From G965276675 sp965276675 (lineage in GTDB: Bacteria; Acidobacteriota; Terriglobia; Terriglobales; Acidobacteriaceae), in contig OZ255624.1 in NCBI GenBank assembly GCA_965276675.1, forward strand, positions 2,914,001 to 2,978,000: a DNA stretch of 64,000 bases, in the 5' to 3' direction. A program made the position numbers and the translations under genes. The notes under the pieces are model-generated. The model saw only the letters and a list, made by a program, of their open reading frames with translations. It had not been told where the DNA came from and searched no databases. Every line of letters starts with the position of its first letter. Positions within the stretch are counted from its first letter, which is position 1. Below, piece by piece: positions 46,740-55,067 of this stretch.

Positions 46740-47480
46740 TCAGAATGTGCGCGGTGTGGATGGGTGCTGCTCTGGGCTGTCCGTGTTGGCCACAACCATG
46801 CGGAGTGTTGCTGGCAGGTCGGGAATCACCCAGCCACAACGGCTGCATTCGCCGTTATTGTAATCCCAACAGTCGCGACACTGTGCGCGTCGGCACTTAC
46901 CGCACGCCCGCAGGTCCGCCGACTCTGCTGAGGCCATGCAGATCTGGCAGCGTCCTTGCGCGGACTGCGGCCCGAGCAGACGGTCCCACCAGGAGCGCTG
47001 CATGGGCAGCGCGGGCACCCGGTTCTCCAGGCACATAGCGCAGCGGCGAAACTCATAGCTCCAGCAGGAGTCGTCGCACACCACCAGTGCGCAGCGCGGG
47101 CAGGTAAAGGTGACCTCGGCGCGGCCAATGCGCCGGTTGCACAGCCCGCAGCGCTTGCCGTTCAGGTTCTGCACAAACACCGTAGCCGCACTGGCGAGCA
47201 GCGTGAGGGGCGCGGAAAACCACTGCAGCGGCGCCGGGTGAATGCCGGCATTGACCAGCAAGGACGCGAACGCCGCCAGAAGCCCCAGCAAGACCGGCAA
47301 CGCCCAGAGTGGGCGCAGCAGCATGGCAAAGTGCGACCACAGCAGAGTTCCACCCACGCCCAGCATGACGGCCATCGTCAGGGCGGCCCCATCGCCGAGC
47401 AGGCCGGCGCCAAATAGAACGGAGAGGCAGAGAATAAAGAGTCCGGCAAAGAGGGCGTTTCGTTCCAATTGAGTGCTCAT
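46740..47480 (-). CDS. Membrane protein with two tandem RING-like zinc modules (candidate E3)
   Basis: The 246-residue product has about four N-terminal hydrophobic helices (residues 9-105), then two eight-Cys modules facing the cytoplasm. Module 1 uses Cys 111, 114, 127, 130, 135, 139, 147 and 150; module 2 uses Cys 178, 181, 193, 196, 201, 204, 212 and 215. Paired CxxC spacing with a middle C-x2/3-C is that of RING/FYVE-type binuclear treble clefs. Membrane RING-like proteins beside E1, E2 and ubiquitin-like genes are known from comparative genomics and are thought to act as E3 ligases. Start overlaps the E1 stop by ATGA. Confidence 0.8.
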   Translation of the reverse strand: MSTQLERNALFAGLFILCLSVLFGAGLLGDGAALTMAVMLGVGGTLLWSHFAMLLRPLWALPVLLGLLAAFASLLVNAGIHPAPLQWFSAPLTLLASAATVFVQNLNGKRCGLCNRRIGRAEVTFTCPRCALVVCDDSCWSYEFRRCAMCLENRVPALPMQRSWWDRLLGPQSAQGRCQICMASAESADLRACGKCRRAQCRDCWDYNNGECSRCGWVIPDLPATLRMVVANTDSPEQHPSTPRTF

Positions 47481-48649
47481 GGCCTGGTCTCGCGTACTGC
47501 GTGGGCAGGATTATCCCCGGAGCGGTATAGAAAGCACATATGCTCTGGCGGCAACCCGAGCTCCCGTGGAGTGAGCGCCGCATGGGCACTCGCTGCACTG
47601 ATTCGCTCCACGCTTTGGAGCGGATCGACGGCACCCGAACCGCACTGTGGACACCTCCCCTTCCTCCGCAACAAGGCCAGACGCATGGCCGGAACCCAAC
47701 GGTACTCACAGGCGAGGCAGCGTGCCAGGATGCACATGGGCCAGTCGAGTTCAAACTCCCCTACAGGATCATTTACCCGGAGCAAATCCGCAAAAGGTGT
47801 CTCGTACGCCAGACGCACCGAGGTCACAGAATTCCCGAAGTGGGAGACGGGATGCCAGGGGCAGGTCGCGCTGCGAGGAATATGGAGGTTCTCCATTCGG
47901 GAGTGGGCGAGCGAAAGATCGAAGACCCAGGCGTGCGCTCCCTTTTCCACAGGCTCATCGGAGCACAAGAGTTGCTGTAATCCGAGCTCTACCAGAGCAC
48001 CTCCAATGAGACTCGCCATGGAGGGCGTGCTGGTCATCGGGACCGGCTCCAATCCAGTAGCGCAGCCCATTGAGGTGGCTTGCGCCAGGGAGAGCAGCTC
48101 AGCGCGCCGCGCCTCTGAGAGCTGGCACAGGTAGCAGGCGTGCTCCCCCTCTGGAGGAAACCAGCTCACCCGGCCGCTGCGGCTCCCCTCCCCCTCCAGG
48201 CCTCCGTCCGCCATGGGCTTGCCGAGCCGGCGGGCGATGTAGGCACACTCCGCGCGCGCGAGTGCATTGTCCGTGCAGGAGAAGATCAGATCGCACCGGG
48301 CAAGCGCGGCCAGCCCGACATCCGCGATCTCTACCGGGTAGGAACTCCATCCCGTATCGGGAAAGAGCATTCGGCAGGTCTCGATTATTCGGTCGCTCTT
48401 GAAGGCCGGGACGGAACCGTGAACGTGCGCCGGGTCGGCCCACCGGTAGAGGACATTGAAGGGTAGGTTCTCGGGACCGAGGACATCCGGATCGACCAGC
48501 AGCACGGCGCGCGCGCCAAGCTGGCCGAGCAGGCGCACCACCTCCGATCCTAGAGCTCCCAACCCCGCTACGGCAAAGGAGAGCTCGCCAACGGTGGCGT
48601 GGCGGAAGAGGTCACCCTCCAGACGCCGGTGGTCAGACGCGATGGTCAT
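47477..48649 (-). CDS. ThiF/E1-like activating enzyme
   Basis: The 390-residue protein has the ThiF/MoeB/E1 adenylation fold: VAGLGALGSEVVRLLGQLGA (GxGxxG at 29-34), VDPDVLGPENLPFN (Asp53/55), Lys84, and CTDNALARAE with Asp127. Zinc-binding pairs are CYLC (172/175) with CPWH (263/266), and a C-terminal ribbon with CLAC (311/314) and CPQC (333/336). Cys196 in SMGCATGLEP is a possible thioester Cys. The usual Arg after NL is replaced (NLPFN). It would adenylate the ubiquitin-like protein and charge the E2. It is first gene of the minus-strand run. Confidence 0.87.
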   Translation of the reverse strand: MTIASDHRRLEGDLFRHATVGELSFAVAGLGALGSEVVRLLGQLGARAVLLVDPDVLGPENLPFNVLYRWADPAHVHGSVPAFKSDRIIETCRMLFPDTGWSSYPVEIADVGLAALARCDLIFSCTDNALARAECAYIARRLGKPMADGGLEGEGSRSGRVSWFPPEGEHACYLCQLSEARRAELLSLAQATSMGCATGLEPVPMTSTPSMASLIGGALVELGLQQLLCSDEPVEKGAHAWVFDLSLAHSRMENLHIPRSATCPWHPVSHFGNSVTSVRLAYETPFADLLRVNDPVGEFELDWPMCILARCLACEYRWVPAMRLALLRRKGRCPQCGSGAVDPLQSVERISAASAHAALTPRELGLPPEHMCFLYRSGDNPAHAVRETRP

Positions 48650-48868
48650 GCCGCAAGCAACTCCCGTGGAATAAATCGATCTCTAAGCGAGTCAACTGAC
48701 ATAACTTATGTTGAGAGCGCACATGGGTTACACCGAGAGCGCACTTTTCACTTTACTTTACCCGCGGCGAGCACTGACCATCGCACTAAGCGGATGGAGA
48801 CAACCCGCTCTACGGCACGGCTGTTCCATTTCGAGCTGGCGGCGATGTGCTGAGCGACTTTCTTAATC
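48650..48868. promoter_or_regulatory. Divergent control region between the ubiquitin-like and T6SS arms
   Basis: This 219-base gap must carry both promoters. It contains a palindrome ACATAACTTATGT (699-711 of the 48-kb block, i.e. 48699-48711) and a direct repeat GAGAGCGCAC at 48713-48722 and 48735-48744, spaced 22 bases start to start, or two helix turns. These are candidate operator sites. No known consensus was matched. Confidence 0.5.
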
Positions 48869-49819
48869 ATGAGCATTTACCGTGGTGTCTATTTTTCTGC
48901 CCTGACCGGGGCGATCGGCGGACTTTTGGCCTGGGCACTGGCAGCCCTGATCACCAGTCGGCTGACGACCTCCCGGCATGAGTGGCTGCCCGACGCGCTT
49001 GTTCTCGTCTGTTTCGGAGTCTTCGTGGGTGGCCTTCTTTTCGCTCACTTGGACCGGGCAGCGGGCAAGCGAATCCGCGGGAAAAATATCTGGTATGGAA
49101 CGCTTCTCGGGCTTGGCTTCGCGGTGCTGGGAAGCCTTCTGGCGGTTTTTCTCCGCGAGAAGATCTCGTCGGATTCTCCACTCGCCTTCCGGCTTACGGT
49201 GTGGGTGCTTGCGTCCTCGTTGATCAGTCTCGGACTAGGATTGCGCTGGAGCAAGACCAACCGCCCGCGCGTGCTCCACACCTATGCCGGCGGCCTGTTT
49301 GGCAGCCTGCTCGGTGGCCTGCTGTTTGTGGCACTGGCGGCGCACACGCCGATGGTGGTGCAGGCGGCCGGCCTGATGCTTGCCGGCGCCGGTACGGGAT
49401 TTGGCGCCGCGATTGCGCCGGTTTTGATCCAGGACGGCCTGATGAAGTTCATCAGCAGCGGCGATGCCCGGGCGCAGAGCAAATTCGGACGCACCCAGAA
49501 AGAATGGGCCCTGGATCCGGACGAGTCCTACGTTCTGGGTAGCTTGGCCACGGAGAAAGGCAGCCTGCGCTTTCAGCAGGGCGCCGACATTTTCATCCCA
49601 GACTCATCCATTGCACCACGGCACGCAGTATTGTTTTCTAAAGAAGGCCGCTTCTATATTGCACGTCATCCGGAGGCCGGCGGACCGCAAGGGATCGCCA
49701 AGTATGTCCTTCGTGTCAGGGGCAAGACCATCGTCACCTCGCGTGAATTACAACCCGCAGACGATCTGCTGATCGGGAGAACGGCCCTGCGTTTTGAGAG
49801 CAGGAAGGACGCTCTATGA
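48869..49819 (+). CDS. Multi-pass membrane protein with C-terminal FHA domain
   Basis: The 316-residue protein has six hydrophobic helices (residues about 8-190) followed by a cytoplasmic FHA-type domain (about 213-310; DIFIPDSSIAPRHAVLFSKE, later DDLLIGRTALRFE). Normal FHA phosphothreonine-binding residues are not all present: the first GR is GS and the Ser before the conserved His is Ala. It may bind a partner without phosphate. FHA proteins in T6SS loci are targets of a kinase; the kinase gene is on the opposite arm. Its stop overlaps the VWA gene start (ATGA). Confidence 0.82.
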   Translation: MSIYRGVYFSALTGAIGGLLAWALAALITSRLTTSRHEWLPDALVLVCFGVFVGGLLFAHLDRAAGKRIRGKNIWYGTLLGLGFAVLGSLLAVFLREKISSDSPLAFRLTVWVLASSLISLGLGLRWSKTNRPRVLHTYAGGLFGSLLGGLLFVALAAHTPMVVQAAGLMLAGAGTGFGAAIAPVLIQDGLMKFISSGDARAQSKFGRTQKEWALDPDESYVLGSLATEKGSLRFQQGADIFIPDSSIAPRHAVLFSKEGRFYIARHPEAGGPQGIAKYVLRVRGKTIVTSRELQPADDLLIGRTALRFESRKDAL

Positions 49820-51324
49820 GGCGCTTCCATATCTCCGAGCCATGTGTTTTAAGTCTTCTCCAGAGCACAGCCCACAAAGCGGGCCTCCTGGCGTGCTGCG
49901 CTTGTGTGCTACTAACTCCGCTGGCGGCACAGCAGCCGATCTCACTCGCGGTGACGAGCCCAGCGCGGCTGGTGGACTGCTCACCCGTGACGCTCAATCC
50001 GTGTCTGGGAGCAGGCGTTACCCCCATCGACGCTCAAGGCAAGCCCGCGCCTGTCGATCTGCCTCCGCCCAACCAGCTTCGCGACGCGTTGACGCTGAAT
50101 CTGGATGGCGTGGAGACCAAACCTTTTTATGCCGGCACCGGCGAAAGCCCAGATGCCTCGCAGCACACCAGCGTGGTGTTAATGCTGGTGGACATCAGCG
50201 GCAGCATGAACGAAGAGGTCTCCCCAGGGGTCTCGCGTTTTGCCGCTGTGCAGAGCGCTATTGGCAGGTATCTGGACAGCATGCAAGAGGGCTCGGAGCG
50301 CATCGCGATTCTGCCGTTTGAAAGCCACGATGTCGTTCCAACCATCCGTTCGGCGGTCTTTACCACCAACCGGGCGCAGGCGAAGGCGCAGCTCCGCGCA
50401 CTGCCGCTGCCCGGCAGCCACAACAACACGGCGCTCTACCAGGCTGTCTTCAGCAGCGTGCAAACCATGACCGACGAGGTCGGTGCGCTGGAAAGGGCTG
50501 GGCATGGCCGGGACGAAATTCAGCCCCACATCGTGGTCATGACCGATGGCAAAAACGAGGTGGGGCGAGGGGACGACCCGAATCTGCTCAACGGGCCGTT
50601 GGGGCTGCAGCAGGCCGCTGCTCAGGTGCAGTCGTCGGGCTTTGACGTGGTCGGGATCGGCTTCGGCAAGCGGAGCGAAGTCGACGCTGATGCACTGCGC
50701 CGGATGTCCCGCCGGTTCTTCTTCGCCTCCGACGCCGATCAACTGCTCGGAGCCCTGCATGTCACGCAATTCGCCCGCAGCCATGCGCTAGAGTTCACCT
50801 TTCTGCTTCCGGAGCGCGATCGCATTGCGCTGATCGGCCATGATCCCCAGTTCTCGGCGAGCTTAAGGCTGCCGAATGGCCGCACGCTGATAAGTCCAGT
50901 TCTGCGCGTGATTGCACCGGCCATGGGAGAGCCCGTCTACCGACGGCATGCCTCCGCCCCGGAACTGGCGGCGCTTATCGCGGTGCAGCCGCCCGCCAGC
51001 TCCGGATGGAGTGCGGTACTGGTCGGAGTGCTTATCTTCTGCGCGGCCGCGGTCCTGCTGGTGTTGCTGTGGTTCTGGGTGCCGCGTCTAATCTGGGGCG
51101 GCGAGTACGTCGGCCTGGCACCCGTGCGGCCCTCGCGCCGTTGGAGCAAGGAGCGCGCCACCACTGCCTCCGGCGTGCAGCTGCGTTATACCGATAAGAT
51201 GCCTGCAGGCTTTGAGCCGGGTACGGAGCACGAAGGACTGCAACAACGATCCGCCGCGCAGATCACTCAGGTGCAACCGCGCACCGAGCTTTCCCGAACG
51301 CGTCTTGTGCGTGAGGTCGATTAA
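49816..51324 (+). CDS. VWA-domain membrane protein
   Basis: The 502-residue product has an N-terminal signal or helix (LLACCACVLLTPLAAQ), a VWA domain with an intact MIDAS site (DISGSM at 126-131, Thr in SHNNTALYQ, and MTDGKNE), a helix near residues 398-420 (VLVGVLIFCAAAVLLVLLWF) and an 80-residue cytoplasmic tail. The VWA part should lie in the periplasm and bind a partner through a metal ion. It lies between the FHA gene and tssB, so it may anchor or gate the apparatus. Confidence 0.85.
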   Translation: MRRFHISEPCVLSLLQSTAHKAGLLACCACVLLTPLAAQQPISLAVTSPARLVDCSPVTLNPCLGAGVTPIDAQGKPAPVDLPPPNQLRDALTLNLDGVETKPFYAGTGESPDASQHTSVVLMLVDISGSMNEEVSPGVSRFAAVQSAIGRYLDSMQEGSERIAILPFESHDVVPTIRSAVFTTNRAQAKAQLRALPLPGSHNNTALYQAVFSSVQTMTDEVGALERAGHGRDEIQPHIVVMTDGKNEVGRGDDPNLLNGPLGLQQAAAQVQSSGFDVVGIGFGKRSEVDADALRRMSRRFFFASDADQLLGALHVTQFARSHALEFTFLLPERDRIALIGHDPQFSASLRLPNGRTLISPVLRVIAPAMGEPVYRRHASAPELAALIAVQPPASSGWSAVLVGVLIFCAAAVLLVLLWFWVPRLIWGGEYVGLAPVRPSRRWSKERATTASGVQLRYTDKMPAGFEPGTEHEGLQQRSAAQITQVQPRTELSRTRLVREVD

Positions 51325-51353
51325 CAGTGGAACAGGAATGAAAGGAGAAAGAG

Positions 51354-51854
51354 ATGCCCTTAATCAAAGTCGTTCGTAAGGGGGTAACACCAGCCGTTCG
51401 AAAGGTGCCGACCTCAACCGCAGCCGCCATGCTGCCAATGACGCTCGGACGCGTAGGCGCGGAGGCGGGCTCGGAGACCGAAGATCTGGTCAAAGTGGAA
51501 GACCTGAACGACGCCTTTCGAAAATTCGAGCCGCGGCTGAACTTTCGCGGATACGCGGGTGCAGACGAGACTGAGTTCCAGGCCGCGCTCCAATTCCGCA
51601 GCATCAAAGACTTTGAACCGGAGAACCTGCAGAAGAAGCAGGAGTCGCGGAACGCCGCTGGCGAGGTCGAGTACCTGCGGAATGATCTTGCCGACCTGAA
51701 GACCAACATCGATCTGCTGTACCGGCTCAAGGATCGCTGGAAGCTGCCAACGGTCCGGCGAGCATGGGGAAACGCCGCTCAGCGCAAAGAGATCATCGAA
51801 GCCCTGGGCAAGTTGCGCACGGAACTGGAACGCGTAGCGGAAGGAGAAAAATAA
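51354..51854 (+). CDS. tssB: T6SS contractile sheath small subunit TssB
   Basis: The 166-residue protein has normal TssB/VipA length, with VEDLNDAFRKFEPRLNF and the C-terminal helix region LYRLKDRWKLPTVRRAWGNA. TssB and TssC assemble the sheath around the Hcp tube in the cytoplasm. It lies 3 bases before tssC. A strong AAGGAG site precedes the ATG. Confidence 0.9.
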   Translation: MPLIKVVRKGVTPAVRKVPTSTAAAMLPMTLGRVGAEAGSETEDLVKVEDLNDAFRKFEPRLNFRGYAGADETEFQAALQFRSIKDFEPENLQKKQESRNAAGEVEYLRNDLADLKTNIDLLYRLKDRWKLPTVRRAWGNAAQRKEIIEALGKLRTELERVAEGEK

Positions 51855-51857
51855 GTC

Positions 51858-53201
51858 ATGGCGGGAACCGCTAGCAAGACCAAAACCACAGAGCAGATCC
51901 TCTCCAGCTCACCAACGCGTGAGCTGCTTCAGGATATCTTCGCGGATCTCCATCCGGCACTGACGGATGAGAAGCGCGATCTGGCCAGCATATTTACCCA
52001 GCAGTCTGCGAAGGACTTCCTCTCCCAACTGACCAACTTCGAAAAGTTGCTCAGCGAGGACGACAGCTACGAAGCGACAGTGAGAAAACTGCAAGGGCAG
52101 ATTGATGGAGCAGAGGCGGTGCGCGACGATATTTTGGCGCAGGTCTTTGAGCAGATCCGCCCGCTGGAATCCAGCTATCGTCAGCTTCAACTGTTTTTCG
52201 AGAACGCCAAGGTCGGGGACGGCAAAGTCCGCAAGCCGGTGGAGTTGTTTATCCTGAACGCCGATCCGAAGGCGATGAGCGATATCTTCAGCATGAACAT
52301 TGCCGCGCTGGAGTCGTTCATCGTGCAGCGGAACGACAACTTCAACTTCCGCGACGACATCTGCAACCTGGTCGTGCCCGGCTATTATCCGCAGCCTATC
52401 CGGGAGAAGCTGGAGCAGCTGGCCAACACCTGGGGCATGCTCTTGATCGGCGATCTGGACGATGAGAAGTCCTTCAAGAACGTTGAGCGCAACTTCCTTC
52501 CTGGCGGCAAGTACGAGTTCTTGAAACGCCCGGAGGATCAGGCTGCGGCCGACGTTTGCTTGATGGGCTACTTGCAACTGCGACCGCCACATTGGTTCGA
52601 AAAAAATGCGGAGCTGCAGGATGGTCTCTACGGACCGCCTTCGCTGGTCTTCGCCGGCGCCGTCTCCCGTGCCGACGATGCACAGGGACTGGCCCAAGGG
52701 CCAGTCGGCTCCCGCTTTGGACGGGTCAATGGCGCATCGAAGGCGCGCATCGAGCCGCTCATCGGCGAGATGGAGCACCTGAGCATGGAGCGGCAGCTGA
52801 TCCCCATCATTCGCGATGCGGACAATCACCTGTGCTTCTACGGCTGCCGCACCCAGGCGGACGATCCTTATGGCGTGCTGAAGTTCTTTACCTCGTACCG
52901 CATCTTGCGTTACCTGGAGCGGTGCTGCCGCCATTACCTGCTCCAGGTCGCGGGGCAGATCCTGACACGCGACTTTATGGACCAGCAGATCGAGACACCG
53001 CTGAAGCGTTTGCTCGACGAGCAGGTGGAACAAGGGACCATTTTGGGATACGACCTGTTTGTTGACAAAGATTCCAACAAACGCATGCAAGGAATCTGCG
53101 ATATTACGCTTAGCGTGATGCCGACCGGCCCGGCTGAGACCTTTGTGCTGAAGATCGATGTTCCGGAGTTCAGTCGTCCAGAGGCTTCACCACAGGCGTA
53201 A
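51858..53201 (+). CDS. tssC: T6SS contractile sheath large subunit TssC
   Basis: The 447-residue product matches TssC/VipB in order and content: LQLFFENAKVGDGKVRKPVE, then SDIFSMNIAALESFIVQ, NVERNFLPGGKYEFLKRPE and YLQLRPPHWFEKNAELQDG. It is somewhat shorter than the usual length of about 490. It forms the sheath with TssB and is extended and contracted to drive the tube. Same operon. Confidence 0.88.
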   Translation: MAGTASKTKTTEQILSSSPTRELLQDIFADLHPALTDEKRDLASIFTQQSAKDFLSQLTNFEKLLSEDDSYEATVRKLQGQIDGAEAVRDDILAQVFEQIRPLESSYRQLQLFFENAKVGDGKVRKPVELFILNADPKAMSDIFSMNIAALESFIVQRNDNFNFRDDICNLVVPGYYPQPIREKLEQLANTWGMLLIGDLDDEKSFKNVERNFLPGGKYEFLKRPEDQAAADVCLMGYLQLRPPHWFEKNAELQDGLYGPPSLVFAGAVSRADDAQGLAQGPVGSRFGRVNGASKARIEPLIGEMEHLSMERQLIPIIRDADNHLCFYGCRTQADDPYGVLKFFTSYRILRYLERCCRHYLLQVAGQILTRDFMDQQIETPLKRLLDEQVEQGTILGYDLFVDKDSNKRMQGICDITLSVMPTGPAETFVLKIDVPEFSRPEASPQA

Positions 53202-53265
53202 TGCAACGCAGGGTTAACACGAACGCGGTAAATGCACGCAGGGGCAGATCCGGACTGGAGCGGGG

Positions 53266-53640
53266 ATGGAGCAGAACGGCGGCCGTAGGATTCCCAGAGC
53301 CGGAGATGCAGCGCGGATGGCGGAGGCGGCGAAGGCCGAACTCCGCCGTGCGGACCTAGAGCTGGCGGGGGAGTTTGCGGACCCGGCAGACGGGTTCGGC
53401 ACCTCCAGCGGCAGCCGTTCCGTTCCCGCGTCTCGCTCCGTTAGGTCTCGCTCGGTCACGATTGGCTTGCGGGCCACCGGCGGTGCACCGCATATGCCTT
53501 CCGCCTCTGGCGCGCATGCACCAGCTCCCATCGCCCTTGCGCCCACGCCACCCGCTCACCCTGGGATGGCGGGCCGGCTGCGGACCGGGATTGAGGTTTT
53601 ACAGTCGCTGTTCCGAGGTGGTTCGGAGCGGCAAATTTAA
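53266..53640 (+). CDS. Hypothetical low-complexity protein between tssC and hcp
   Basis: The 124-residue product has a charged N-terminus (EAAKAELRRADLELAGEFAD), a Ser/Arg-rich middle, an Ala/Pro-rich linker, and a short C-terminal helix GRLRTGIEVLQSLFRGG. It fills exactly the gap between tssC and the first hcp and shows a GC-rich third position typical of local genes. No domain is recognised. It may be real but could be an untranslated frame. Confidence 0.42.
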   Translation: MEQNGGRRIPRAGDAARMAEAAKAELRRADLELAGEFADPADGFGTSSGSRSVPASRSVRSRSVTIGLRATGGAPHMPSASGAHAPAPIALAPTPPAHPGMAGRLRTGIEVLQSLFRGGSERQI

Positions 53641-53681
53641 ATCGCTGAGGTACGGGCTCAACAGCAAAGGGAGGAGGAACT

Positions 53682-54158
53682 TTGGCAACTCCATATCGCG
53701 CAACGGTAACGATCGATGGCACCAAGTTCGACGCGGTCACGACCAGTGTAAAGTTCACCACGGAGAAGGACCGCGCCGGCGTCGCTCAGATGGGAAGTCT
53801 GGCGACCAAGATCCGGGTGTGGGCAGATCTGCATGATGACCAGAACCTGCCATTCTCCACGGTCAAACAGCTCTTCGATATGGCCAATGTGGTCACCCGG
53901 GACAAGATCAAGCCGATCAAGATCGAGTTCTGGAAAGACGAGTCGCAGCAGGATGCGCTCTGCAGCTACAGCTTCAACGGCTGGATCCGGCGCTTCGAGA
54001 CCAGCAACCCGCTGGATTTTCTTCCCCGCGCCCAGGCGGTCAGCACCGAGGATCTACTCACCGACGGCGCCGCGCCTAGCCTGAATCACATGCTGGTCCT
54101 CGACATTGAGCCAGCCATGAATCAGCAGAATTTCCAAGACATCCGGATGAGCAACTAG
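53682..54158 (+). CDS. hcp: T6SS tube protein Hcp, copy 1
   Basis: The 158-residue protein starts at a TTG after a strong GGAGGAGG site. It shows Hcp-like tube features: a beta-strand-rich core with KDRAGVAQMGSLATKIRVWA, NVVTRDKIKPIKIEFWKDE and the end NHMLVLDIEPAMNQQNFQD. Hexamers stack into the tube that is pushed out by sheath contraction, and bind effectors inside. A close second copy follows after 27 bases. Confidence 0.82.
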   Translation: MATPYRATVTIDGTKFDAVTTSVKFTTEKDRAGVAQMGSLATKIRVWADLHDDQNLPFSTVKQLFDMANVVTRDKIKPIKIEFWKDESQQDALCSYSFNGWIRRFETSNPLDFLPRAQAVSTEDLLTDGAAPSLNHMLVLDIEPAMNQQNFQDIRMSN

Positions 54159-54185
54159 CCCGCGCAGGGAAAGGAAGAAGAAGCT

Positions 54186-54632
54186 ATGGCAACTCCATAC
54201 CGCAGCACCTGCACCATCGACGGCAACAAGTTCGATTGTCTCTCCATCTCTGTCGCCTTTCAGACCGATAAAGACCGCGCTGGCATGCCGCAGATGGGCA
54301 GTCTGGCCACAAAAATCCGCGCCTATGTCGACTTTCACGACGACCAGAACGTTCCGTTTTCCACCATGAACAGCCTGTTCAATCTGGCCAATGTGGTCAC
54401 GCGGGACAAGGTCAAGGCGATCAAGCTGGAGTTCTGGAAGGATGACAGCCACCAGGATGCACTTGTCAGTTATGCCTTCAACGGCTGGATCAGTGGATTT
54501 CACACCATGAACCCCTACCAAAGCGATGAAGACCTTAACACCGATCATGCCGGTATCAATCACGTGCTGGTACTGGATCTGGAAGCAGCCATGAATCAAC
54601 AGAACTTCCGCGATATCGCGCTCAGCAACTAA
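54186..54632 (+). CDS. hcp: T6SS tube protein Hcp, copy 2
   Basis: The 148-residue protein is a close paralogue of the first hcp along its whole length, sharing KDRAG, QMGSLATKIR, HDDQN, NVVTRDK, EFWKD and AMNQQNF. It differs most in the region after FNGWI, where it is about ten residues shorter. Two tube proteins may form a mixed tube or be used with different cargo. ATG start, tight spacing. Confidence 0.83.
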   Translation: MATPYRSTCTIDGNKFDCLSISVAFQTDKDRAGMPQMGSLATKIRAYVDFHDDQNVPFSTMNSLFNLANVVTRDKVKAIKLEFWKDDSHQDALVSYAFNGWISGFHTMNPYQSDEDLNTDHAGINHVLVLDLEAAMNQQNFRDIALSN

Positions 54633-54660
54633 GTCGATCTGTCAGGAATGGGGGCGTACT

Positions 54661-55026
54661 ATCTCATCACTTTCGTTCCCGCTTCGTTTAGGGGAGAGTG
54701 GGTTCTTCGAACGTACTGAGGAACCCGCTTCCCTGCTTTCCTTGTTGCAGATCATGGCCAGCACGCCTGCTGGTTCGTGGGCGGCGTGTCCGCATTTCGG
54801 ACTGCGGGATCTGTTCGAAAATGGCCGGCAGCGCGCCGATATTCCACGTCTGGCGACCGAACGCACTAACCAGGCGCTAGCCGATTTAGGCATCCTGCAC
54901 TATCGCGTCTCGGAGGTCGTGCGCGAGGTGAACCCGCGGCTAGACACCGACGTGTACACGGTTACGCTTACACGAACCAGCACTACAGAAACCTTTTCTA
55001 CCAGCATTCAGACGGAACGGGGTTAA
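54661..55026 (+). CDS. tssE: T6SS baseplate protein TssE (gp25-like)
   Basis: The conserved reading frame gives ISSLSFPLRLGESGFFERTE, then LLSLLQIMASTPAGSWAACP and FGLRDLFENG, the pattern of GPW/gp25 proteins, ending STTETFSTSIQTERG. About 121 residues. No ATG, GTG or TTG lies upstream of the conserved part in this frame; the first TTG (54742) is too late. ATC 54661, preceded by GGAATGGGGG, is offered as a non-standard start and is a guess. TssE is essential for sheath priming. Confidence 0.72.
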   Translation: MSSLSFPLRLGESGFFERTEEPASLLSLLQIMASTPAGSWAACPHFGLRDLFENGRQRADIPRLATERTNQALADLGILHYRVSEVVREVNPRLDTDVYTVTLTRTSTTETFSTSIQTERG

Positions 55027-55067
55027 ACCACACCACCCTGGGCCCTTGCGTCTGCTATGAGTCAGCT

